Positions 35,601-45,800 of a stretch of 64,000 nt of DNA are shown here, in pieces (the stretch's first letter is position 1; every line of letters starts with the position of its first letter). The position numbers and the translations under genes are program-made. The DNA is from Tribonema minus (Eukaryota; Sar; Xanthophyceae; Tribonematales; Tribonemataceae). The notes beneath the pieces were generated by a model. That model did not search any database, was not told the DNA's origin, and was given only the letters and a program-made list of their open reading frames with translations. The stretch is taken from NCBI GenBank assembly GCA_017506865.1, contig JAFCMP010000434.1, positions 1-64,000 on the forward strand, read 5' to 3'.

Positions 35601-36443
35601 CGGCTGCGCGGCCTCAAAGCCGCACCGGCGCTGCGTAGGGCGGCGGCGCGAGAGCGGGGCAGGGCGCGGAAGGGGGGTGCGTGGGGGGCGGTCTGGGGCG
35701 GAGGACGGGGGGGCGGCGGGGGGCGGGGGGCGGGGGAGGGGGGGTGTACGCTCGAGGAGTGCGCGGATGAGTTAGAGCGTCACATGCGGGGGAGTGCGCG
35801 GGGGTCTGGCGAGGAGGACTTGGAATTGGGGGTGAGAGAAAGCAGCTGTTATTCAGTCCCGCGTGGGCCGTTGCAAGCTTGTTCACAAATCTTTGTAAGG
35901 ACTGTCGCAAACTCGTAAATTCTTATGAGAATTGGCTGGCGATCAACTTTTTCATCACCAACATTTCATTGCTTTGTCCTCGACGATTGAGGTTACCCAA
36001 TAGGACGTGACTATTCATTGATGGCCTGGCATTGTATTGGCACACGTCCAACGAGCATTTTCCACAGCAACGCACGCAGGCAGGCCTTCAACAGTGCTAC
36101 CCATGCCGCATAACCCTTTGCTGCTGTATCAGTGTCAAAGATTTGCGTTCGGAAGCCTCAGATCGAAGTTGTGAGGTTGGCGGTGCGGCGCTGCGGTCTC
36201 GCACATGCATTCCGTGCCAATCCCCTCTCCACACACGTAAACTCACCGCGTCCTGTGTATCGCTCCAACCTGCCCCGCCCGCAGCTGGTGCAGCACAAGT
36301 TCGGCTTCCCCTGGGGCGAGGGGAGTCACCTCGCGCAGTTGCACGCGCCCGGCGCGGCGCGGCGCCGCGCCGTCAAGCAGGCGGTCGCGGCGGCGTGGGC
36401 CGTCAGCATGCTGCTGCTGCTGCGGCCGCTGCTGGGCGTGTAG
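32695..36443 (+). CDS. ARM-repeat-like protein with hydrophobic C-terminus
   Basis: Five exons, 32695-32949, 33557-33805, 34389-34643, 35499-35831 and 36285-36443, all join in phase 0 and give 416 residues. The start is the first ATG after an in-frame TGA at 32659. Segments such as VLGALQTLCWEQASARAVVD, VEPLLELLRAP and LAAAAAANLLAFADT have the helix pattern of armadillo repeats. A Gly/Arg-rich loop in exon 4 (about 35640-35750) is low-complexity. The C-terminus (AVAAAWAVSMLLLLRPLLGV) is hydrophobic enough for a tail anchor. No specific ortholog is recognised; ARM proteins usually act as binding scaffolds. A TGTAA lies near 36995. The frame is unbroken, unlike that of its neighbour. Confidence 0.75.
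35310..35365 (+). repeat. Decayed upstream copy of ARM gene exon 4 start
   Basis: Sequence around 'gacatgccggacggcgccgt' and 'gcgcgcacgcgac' matches the first ~45 bases of exon 4 at 35499 ('gacatactggagggtgccgt', 'gcgcgcacgcgac'). It sits about 180 bp upstream, within an AT-rich stretch with repeated 'tatacgg/ccgtat' motifs. Confidence 0.6.
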
Positions 36444-37784
36444 GCGCGCGTCTCCACAGCAGTGCTCAGCAGCAGTGCTGCACGTGCTGGCGGCAGCAGC
36501 GCTCGAAGGCGACGGCGCGTGTGCCTTGGCACGCGCGCCATCGGGCAAGCTTTCATTGCTGCTCGGCAGTTGGCCGGTCCTGCTGCCGCCGCCGCCGCCG
36601 CTGCTGCTGGGCGCAGTGCTTGCTGGGCGGCGAGTGCATCGCAGCAGCGAGCCCGCTGCGCTGGCACTGACGAGCGCGCAACGGCGGAATGCGCATGCAA
36701 CAGCACCTTGGCACTGCGGCAGGGTGCATGCGCGCACGACGTTGACTGCGGTCCAGTCATAGTGCGATGCGCAAGGCTGGCGGCGTGCGGCGCTGCGCGG
36801 TGCGCTGCTGCGTGCTCAACAAATGCTTGAAACAGCGCTGCAAAGCGGGCGGACCGCTAATCAGTGCCTTCGCAGCAGTGGCGCGCGCCTGTGCGTTTGT
36901 AGTAGATGCTAGTGCGGCGCGCACTACTTAGTATGCATGGGGGGGGGCAGAACTGCACCCCCAGAATAGCCGTGCCTCCATCAGCCTTCTGCTGCTGTAA
37001 ATAATGTTTGTGCAAACGTGCTGGGCCAGGTCAGGTCACTGACTTTTTGTATACTGCAGCAGTAATAGACCACATACATCGCTCCCCTACACGTTGCGGA
37101 CTTGTGTTAACAAGTGCCCCCTTCATTGTGAGACTGATCGCCTTAGCAGCATTGTTCTCCCTGGTTGTGGATGATGACACCAGCAAGTGCCTGCACCGCC
37201 TGTCTCTTTCATGGTTCACATATTGGGTGCTGGGAGTCTCGTGAGTGTTTATTGCACAACAGGCATTGGATTGTCGCCAAATATGCATGGCGACAAGCAT
37301 GGCACATGCGACTGAGAGCGGGCTCAAAACATCTTGCTTTGGAGTGCCACTCTACCATTCACTGTGGTGCCCGCCCTCCTTGCTGACAAACAAGTGAAAT
37401 GATGCCCATTGTGCATGTTGTGAGGCTGAAATGTCAGTCATCTTGTAGCATGCGTGGGCGGTAGAGACCGCATCCTCTGCTAGCGATGCAAGGCTGAACT
37501 TTAGTAGGATGCTGTCTTTTGCAATCAACATCATCGCCCCAGCACACCTTCCCCTGGAGGTAAATGCCCCCTGAATGACATGAGCTGCATTGACGGCTAT
37601 GCAGCTCATGACAATAAACCAGCCACGTACCACGTTACACGCTAATCATGCAGGTGTTGCTGACAAGTCACGTCATTTGCCTTCCGAAACGCCTCTGTCA
37701 TGGTGACGTCATGGTCGATTTGCATGGCCAGCGAGTCCATGGGTATGTATGCAATGACGCTTTGATTTCACCCAGCACCTACAG
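36444..37784. other. Intergenic region with no convincing gene
   Basis: It contains low-complexity CTG/GCC-rich DNA to about 36850 and otherwise unique sequence. A perfect 12-bp inverted repeat (catgagctgcat at 37579-37590, its complement at 37599-37610, 8-base loop) can form a hairpin. I see no exon with supporting splice sites. Confidence 0.45.
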
Positions 37785-38240
37785 GGTCAGCCACCATGCA
37801 CGGTTGCAAATTGCAAAGATTGAGCACCAAATGTGTAAATGAAGACGGCGTGGAGGGCCTTCGTTGTGCGTGCTGAACCCACACACATAAGTGCCCATCA
37901 TGCCAGCATGAGGTCAAGTTGCAGTACCCGTTGCTGGCGTACATAGTAAGAGGTCACTCTGCCGAGGCTGCCATGGCAGTGATTGTGCTCCTGAATGTGC
38001 AGCTATATAAGATGTGCGATGGTAAGATGGAGCGATCGCAGTTCTGGTGTTGAAGTCCGCAATTATTACTGTCGTGCATTGCCCCTCTCACCCAACATGG
38101 CGCGAGAGCACATTTTGAAAGTTAAAGCAAACCCAAATGCGCCGTATGCCTGGGGGTTTACGTTCTGGTAGAAGTCATTTTTACATGATTGTGTGTACAC
38201 TGAGATGTACAGAGTACATATGGTGTATATCACCCTCATG
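37785..38240 (+). repeat. Direct repeat, left copy (right copy 42215-42675)
   Basis: Many blocks match in order: 'gtgcacgg' variants, 'atgaagacgg', 'gtgatcgtgctcctga' variants, 'acccaacatggcgcgagag', 'aagcaaacccaaatgcgcc' and a shared end 'atatcaccctcatg'. The copies are about 4.4 kb apart, flank the hAT element, and have diverged noticeably. Confidence 0.8.
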
Positions 38241-39469
38241 TACGTTTAGCTCACGATACATGTAATACATTATAATTGGCAATTGATTGGGGGAGCGCGG
38301 GTCCGAGTCCTGGGTCCTGGGTACGCGAGTCGCGCCTCAAAAAGACTTTTTTTTTCTTGTTTAAATCTGTGCAGAACTCGCAGGACTCGCAGACAACTCG
38401 CAGACAGCGACACATCACCTTTCTCGTCATAGCGATGTTCTCTGATCCTCTCGAAGAAAACCGCACGCCCACGCGCCGGCAGCAGCTGCTGCGCCGGGGA
38501 GGCTCTCCCCGCAACGTCTCGCTTCACTTGCAGCCACGGTCTCACAGACTGCGCCTGACACACCTCTGCACTGAGATGAGATGCCTTGACGGTCATGATG
38601 CAGCACCTGGGGAGCCTGATCGTCTAATGGTGAAGGGATGCGAAAGTCCGTGTATATCACGGCGTACGGTATTCGATCTATGCGTATTTTACGGCGTACA
38701 TCTGCAGGCTGTATACACACCACCATCTACGTTTTCTGCCTGCAGCTGGTCCTGCTGCCCTCCTGCGCGCGCATTGCAAGGCCCCGTCGTAGAGGTTTCA
38801 TGTGAGGGACTTCGGGGTGAGCACTGATCTGTGTGTGGCAGGCTGTTGCAGTACTCAAACATTCATGATGTGCAAGCTGACAAGCACGGCAAGTCGCCCA
38901 GTAGATCGTCCGCAGCAGCAGCACCTGCAACGCAAGATAGTTCAAAACCGTCACAGCTTGAAGTTGAACGTGGGGAAACAACGTTTTTTTTTTAGACAGT
39001 TGAGTGCAATAGTGCCACTACTTTGATCAAAAATGACTTGTTGAGCTAGTGTCCAAAGTAACACCAAACTTGCTCTGTATCAGTTGCGTGTTGCATCACA
39101 GCTTTAGCGAGGGCAACCACGCCTAAACTAATTGAGGTCCAGAGTCTTGCGGGAGTGCAGTGGTGTCACATGGTGCTGTGTGCTGATGCCTGCCTATCGC
39201 ACTGTAATGCTACCGTATCATCTGCTGCAGAGCATGATCTGTGCATATCTAAGGCATGCTGATGTGTAACATCATGTGTTTGTGCTACAGTATACTAGTA
39301 GTACGCCGTCATGATGCTGGGGGAGTGATGCCACTGCATGCTCAGCGGCATGTTTGCGGGCTTGCATCACTCCCACTGGCATACACGCCATCATGTACGG
39401 ACATACGTCACTTCATGCGCACATACGCCAATATAGAAGTATACGTCACACGGATATACGGCATATATG
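38241..39469. other. Intergenic region; possible short frames only
   Basis: A frame from an ATG near 38434 (MFSDPLEENRTPTRRQQLL) reads plausibly for about 45 residues, but no splice partner or family is evident. The right end (39400-39469) is rich in 'atacg/cgtat' motifs like those of the adjoining hAT family. Confidence 0.35.
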
Positions 39470-42101
39470 TAGGGTTGGCACTTGCGTAGATAGTATATAT
39501 ACGGTATATTGGTATATACGCGTATATATACGCGTAGACGCCATTCGGGTGCGTATTTTTGCGTATATTCACTTTAAGCCATGGACGACGCCCCTGACCC
39601 TGGGCCCGACAAGGGCAAGGAAGCTAGGGCTCTGTTTGACAAGCTGAGGGGCCAGAAGCTCAAAGGCAGAGCTCATTGGTGGAGCAGCTTTGACGTGGTG
39701 ATGCTCTCAGCCACAGAGGTTGTCCTGCAATGCCTTCGCTGCCCGGAGCAGCTCAGCGCCCTTAACCCGTCGGCTCGGGCAACTTCACACCTGAACAGCC
39801 GAGCCTGCACCAGGGCTTTTGCAGTCGCTACGGAGGCTGCGTCAGCTGCTGCAGCAGCGGCCGCTGCGACTGATGTGGAAGAGGAAGGTGGGAGTGGACA
39901 CAAGCGGCCTCGTACAGCCGCTGAACTGGCCAGCCCTGTGCCTGCAAAGGACGTGAGGCAGCACATGGTCTCAGCGCATCAGATCACCCAGGCAACCACC
40001 TGTCTGGCCCGCTTCTTCTACAAAAGCGGCGTGGCTCTGCACCTTATCGAGCAGGAGGACCTGCTGGCTTCGTTCAAGGCCCTAGGCCTCACCCTCCCTA
40101 GCCGCAAGCAACTGGCCAACAAGATGCTGGACGCGGAGTACGAGCGGGTGAGAGCTGACGTCTGGCAGGAGATCCGTCAGCTCTTCCTGCTCCAGCTTTC
40201 AACAGACGGGTGGCGGCGCAATCACTGCGCCGATGGCGCGCCCCTCATCAACGTGATGGTGCTGAAGCCGAAGGGAGGGTCCCGCTTCGTCAAGGTGGAG
40301 GCAGCGCGGGGCGTGTGCAAGAACGCCGAGTGGATTAAGGAGCAGCATCTGCGCTGGGCACACGAGGTCACGGAGGGTGATCTCAGCCGGATGCTGGGCA
40401 TGGTGATGGACAACACCAAGGTAAGCTTCTTATATCACGTTATGCAACCGTTCTTGATGTGACAAAGTTTCTCTATGCTTCTTTTTTGTCATGTGTATGC
40501 GACCATACCTAGTGTGACAAATGAAGTGTGCTAATGGTGTCTTGATGCGCGCATCATGATCAAGTTTAGTGCTTGACTCAACATCTTCGTGCAATGTGCA
40601 TGTGTCGCGCTGCACCCGCAGGCTAACAGAAAAGCCATGGACATGATGAAGGCGCAGCACCCTCAGTGGATTCTGCTCGGGTGCCAGGCTCATGCTTTGG
40701 CCCTGCTCATCAAGGACCTTCACGGCGACAAGACTACGCGGCTGCCCTGGTCCAAGAAGGCGTACGCCACCGGCCTCATGATGTCCAACACCATCAACGG
40801 CTGCGAGCCGGTCAAGCGCGCGCTGCGCGAGCAGCAGAAGGAGATGTACGGCAGCGTCAAGGGCGTCCGCACGCACTGCCCCACGCGTTTTGCTATCCTG
40901 CACTTCATCATCTGCGACCTGTTGGCGTCTGAGGAGGCCATCAGGCGCATGGCGTCCGCGCGCGACTGGCCCACCATCTCTGGCACCACAACGCACGCGG
41001 ACGAGTTTGCCGGTGCTGCCACCATGGTGCCCGCGCGCGGCCGCACGCCGGCATACCGCTTCTTCAGCGAGGCCAGTGCGCTGAAGACGCTGGTGCAGCC
41101 GGTGAGCGACGCCATCCACCAGCTGGAGGCTGATAAGGCGCTGCTCAGCCAGTTGTTTCCCATTTGGAAGCAGCTGCTGAAGCACGCCGCCAACTTTGAC
41201 GCCCATCCCGACAACGAGGGCCGCGCAGCCGCGCTGCCGCTGTTCGAGCGGCGGTACGAGTTGCATCGGGCCAAGGAGTGGGTGGCCGCCTACGTTGTTG
41301 ACCCCTGCTACGCGGTGCAGACGGACGGCGAGTGGTTCTTGCCCTTCGGATCGCTGGAGCCCATGGAGCTCGCGGCTGCCAAGGCCTGCATCCTGAAGCT
41401 GGGCGGAGCGGAGCATGCGGCGGCTATCACCGCGGAGCTTGTTCGCATGCAGCTGGCGCCCTTGCCAGAGGTCATGTGGGAGTCGCTGCCAACGCTGACG
41501 GAGCGCACCACGCTGGCGTCTGGTAAGGTGCAGCTAGCCAATGGAACCATGCGCCGCGGTTGGTGGCAGACTGTAGGCCGCCAGCACTTCCCTCTTGTGT
41601 CCAAGGTGGCTGTGAGACTTCTATCGTTTCACGCTACCGCGTGCGCCACTGAACGGAACTGGTCGCTGTGGGGCACGGTGTACACCAAGTGCCGCAGCAA
41701 CCTCGCTCTTGCAAAGGCGAGAAGCTGGTGTTCATCAAGGGCAACGACAAGAAGGCTGCCGATGTGCTTGATGAGGAGGTCATGCTTGAGCTGCTGGAGG
41801 AGGGCGCCTAGGCTAGTCAACGTTACACGTCCAACAACGTCTCAATACCATCAACAAACCTGTTTCGTTCTTTCTTTTTGAATTTGGTGCAATCTGTTCT
41901 GATGTTTGCATATCTGTAGCCTGCAGTCTGAGCCTGTTCGAATGCACTTGGTTTGAGAGAAATTCAATAACAGGAAGTGGCAGTTATGTCATTGTGGCTT
42001 TGTCATATACGCTAATATACGCAGTATATACGTATTATACGCCAAAAATACGTATATTAACGGGTATGTAAAATCCAAATATACGCATTGTGCCAACCCT
42101 A
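39470..42101 (+). mobile_element. hAT-superfamily DNA transposon, near complete
   Basis: Ends are TAGGGTTGGCA at 39470 and TGCCAACCCTA ending at 42101, followed inward on both sides by AT-rich 'atatacg/cgtatat' subterminal repeats. These ends match the small element at 24835-25895. Total length is 2,632 bp and it holds one two-exon transposase gene. The eight bases outside the ends (CATATATG and CTATGATA) do not match, so no target duplication is evident. It may be old or inserted into a related element. Confidence 0.85.
39581..41811 (+). CDS. hAT transposase with one-base frameshift near its C-terminus
   Basis: Exon 1 is 39581-40420 and exon 2 starts at 40622; the 201-bp intron has gtaagc and cccgcag ends and phase 0. 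The start MDDAPDPGPDKG lies 110 bp inside the left end. In order: a BED-like zinc finger (WW..F, CLRC, H-x4-C at residues ~25-85), the DUF659/RNase H-like core with LSTDGW (first Asp) and MVMDNTKANRKAM (second Asp), CQAHALALLIKD, and the hAT dimerisation region ATERNWSLWG, TKCRSNLAL. Near 41718 the frame slips. The neighbouring frame gives the expected ending EKLVFIKGNDKKA, LELLEEGA and TAG at 41809-41811, so one base appears missing. The shift removes only the last helix, so dimer formation is probably lost if it is real. It may have mobilised the small element in the golgin gene. Confidence 0.85.
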
Positions 42102-42214
42102 CTATGATATATGAAAACGAATCAAAAGATCGTAGAGCTCTAGGTGACAAAGGATGGTATATATATGTTCGTCACATATATACGTTTCGTTGCAACCATA
42201 CCCAGCATTTAGAT

Positions 42215-42675
42215 CGTCAGCCACAGTGCACGGAACTGCAGAATTTGAGCACTAAATGTGTACATGAAGACGGTATGGAGGGCATGCGCTGTGCGTGCCA
42301 AAACTCACACATGCAATACTCATCACGCCAGCACGACGTGCTGTGGTCGTTGCGTCCCTGGAAGTGGTCACTCTGTCGAAGTTGCCGACCTCCGACCTGC
42401 AGACCTGCCAGTGACAGTGATCGTGCTCCTGAGCGTGCAGCTACAGCACATGCGCGATTTCATGATGGAGTGCCAATAGTTCTGGTGCGGAAGTCCGAAT
42501 ATTATTTTCATGAAGCTCCCACTCACCCAACATGGCGCGAGAGCCATATTTGCGTTTAAGCAAACCCAGATGCGCCATATGCATATGATTTTTTGGTGGA
42601 GGAAATTAGTTTGACATGATATTGTGTACACTGAACTGTATAGCGTACAAACGGCATATATCACCCTCATGGTGT
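42215..42675 (+). repeat. Direct repeat, right copy (left copy 37785-38240)
   Basis: It matches 37785-38240 in order and ends at the same 'atatcaccctcatg'. It ends 205 bp before the PSMA2 start codon, so part of that gene's promoter region may derive from this repeat. Confidence 0.8.
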
Positions 42676-42880
42676 CGCAGGAAGACTTTCAAAAATAATT
42701 AGCGAGGTTCTGGAAGCCAGGCCTTCCGCGAGCCAACTGGAATTCGCGCGCGCTTTGATTCTACTGAAGTCTAAAGGATCCTGTGAGCACGCGAGCCACC
42801 CCGATATACAAAGGAGGAAGGCGTACAAGCAAAGGAGATTCTAGGCAGGCAGCGGTGGCGGAAGCAGCAGGGGTGGCGCC

Positions 42881-45800
42881 ATGGGTGATTCAGCGTACAG
42901 CTTCTCGCTGACCACTTTCAGCAGGACGGGCAAGCTCTTGCAGATTGAGTACGCTCTCAATGCAGTGCAGCAGGGAAAGACCAGCTTAGGCATTAAAGGT
43001 AAGCAAGCGTTTAGTAATCACCAAAGCGGTGGCTGTGTCTCCACACAAAGCAGAGCAACAACTGTACTTCTTCTGCAACGGCATGGCTTCTGAAGATACA
43101 GCTCGACAAGCAACAATCAGAGCCTGTCTGATGCAGTCCCTGCCTGCAATGACGTATTCAATCGAGAAGGTTGTGGGTTACACGAAGCTCTGGGTAGCTT
43201 GCGGGCAGCCGCTTCAAGAAGTACGCCGAACCTCAAATCCTTGAACTTAACAGATGAACAGTTGTTGGTGTGTCATGGTCACCACCGTTCGCAATAGCAG
43301 CACCCCCTGTCAACGGGTATGCAGGCGCTGTGTACAGATCCTGACACTCTGTTGCTGCGCACTTGTCTGGTGCTTCACCAAGGCCATTAACACAGGCAAT
43401 GCCCACCTGGTGCTTCAACAAGGCCATGAATACAGGCGATGCCCATGTAGTTACAGGCATCATGTTCCCTAGGTAGTAGGGCACAGGCGTCACTCCTCCG
43501 CGTGCAAGTTGACAGTGCACCCTTATCCGTAGTGTAGTGCCTGCAGCTCACCATGGCTTTCTGCATAAACTGCAGGCGCATCTCCAGCTACCCGCAGATG
43601 CTCACTCACGCCATCAGCACATGCCACAGTGTGCCAAGCTGAGCCATGTTGAGATAGTTACGCATACTGGTCAGCCCCCCAATAGCTGCACTACGCGATC
43701 CAATTTATGCTCAGCGTAATACCAGGTCATCAACACCATGCTATTGCACAACCAAGAGCTGGCGCAAAGTGGCCTGATTCAGGCGCCGATTCAGTTAGTG
43801 CCGGTCCGCTGCCGCTAAGTACTTGAACTTGCTGTGCCAGATGCGCGCAGTCTCTACATCGCTGCGGCAGTGCACAGCACCGCCTTCTCGCAGCAAGAAA
43901 GTGCGCGGGCTAACAGCTTTAACAGCAACGCGGGGCAAGTGTTCTCCATCAGACTTGGGAAATGATATGCACGGCTCTCTTTCTACTTTAACACTGTCGA
44001 CTACAGCGTCAAACAGTGGTGTCGCTGCCGGGCGAAAGCCCTATCGATGGGTCAGCTTCAATGTCCTGCGGGATCCAGATCGTGCGGCGTATACAGCAAT
44101 AGTTGGCTTGTCCTGTGCAAATGTCATGTTGAAGTTGCATACGAAATCGCCAACCCGTCCGCTGCCAGCAACGATCCCCCGCTGCCACGGCAGCACAGGC
44201 GCAAACGGATGCAGCACGCCAGTGACAAGGATGCCAACTCATTCATTGAACTGAGCAGTGCAAAGCATTTCACCTGTGCGCGCTCGCGCCCGGACCTGTG
44301 CCGTTGTGCAGGAGTCAACAGCACCGCCGTGGCGACAGAAGAGGCAGCTGCCGACTGCCACTGTCAACTTATACACTGTGCCTCCTTTGTCCCCTTTACG
44401 CACCCGTGCGCGCTGGCTGTGACGCTCCAAAGCGATCAGCGGCGTCGTCATAGCGACGAGAAGAAGCTGCCGGTCCTTGTCAATGGAATCGACGCGCTCG
44501 CCTCGCCCCCCACGAAATCGCCCCAGAGAGCCCATCGATGATGACGATGCCAACTGAACTTCTTCTCCACACTCTTGTTCGCCCCCCTTCACACGCACTG
44601 GCTGTGACGCGCCGCAGCGACCAACGGCGTCGTCATAGCGACGGAGAAGAAGCTGCCGACGGTCCTCGTGGACGAGAAAGACGTGGCAAAGATCAACCTC
44701 GTCACGCCCTCCACCGGCTTTGTCTACTCAGGACTGGGGCCGGACTACCGCGTGCTCGTGCGGACGTCTCGGAAAAAGGCACAGGGGTAGGTAGCACACT
44801 ACCCAGGGGGTATGTATCACATGGCAGCATGCATAACCGGCTTTTGTGTACTTGGGCGTTGGGCCGGTCTACTGCAGTGCTCGTGCGGACGTTGCGGGGT
44901 AGGTGGCGCGTTGCCTAGAGGGTGGGTATCAAAGGGCAGCATACATACCCGGCTCTTGTGTACTTGGGGCTCTGGTTAGGCTATCGCGTCCCGTGCGGAC
45001 ATCGCGGAAAAAGGCGCAGGGGTAGGTAGCATGATGGTGGCCTAGGGGGTAGGCATCACATGGAAGCATACATACCCAGCTTTTGTGTACTTGTGCCTTA
45101 GGCCGGACTACTACCGCGTGCTCGTGCGGACGTCGCTGACAAAGGTGCAGGGGTAGGTAACATGATGGTGGCCTAGGGGGCAGGTTTCACATTGCAGCAT
45201 ACATACCCGGCTTTTGTGTACTTTGGGCCTTCGCCCAAACCGCTGCGTGCTCGTGCGGACGTCTCGGAAAAAGGCACAGGGGAAGGTAGCATGAGGGTGG
45301 CCTAGGGGGTAGGTATCTCATGGCAGCATACATACCCGGCTTTGTCTACTCAAGTCTTGGGCTGGCAGTGCTCGTGCGGACATCACGGGAAAAGGGTGCA
45401 GTGGTAGTAGGTAGCATGGGGTAGACATCACTGGAAGTGTGCCGTTGCCTTGAGCATCGTTTCCAAAACTACAGAACCCCGCAGCTGAATGTTAGGTTGT
45501 CCATGAAGCGTCCTTGGGCTGCTTACGAACCAAGTCCAGTGTGAAATGCTCAACAGATACTTCAAGACGGCGTCAGCAGCAGCTCAAGTGCTCCACAGGC
45601 TTTGTACTTCTACAATGTTCCAATGCCGATGATGCAGCACACGACGTCCGCCTTGTGCTATGTGGCTGTGTCTGACGCGTCCGCCTTCTTTTTGCCAAAC
45701 TTCAACTTCCAACTCACCGCGCAGATACTTCAACACGTACCGGGAGCTGCAGCCAGTGTCGCAGCTTGTGCGTGACACGGCAGGCGTCATGCAGGAGTAC

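Noticed and set aside
36032-36670. 212-residue plus-strand frame over the end of the ARM gene
   Set aside because: It overlaps the last ARM exon in another frame and continues into CTG-rich 3' sequence.
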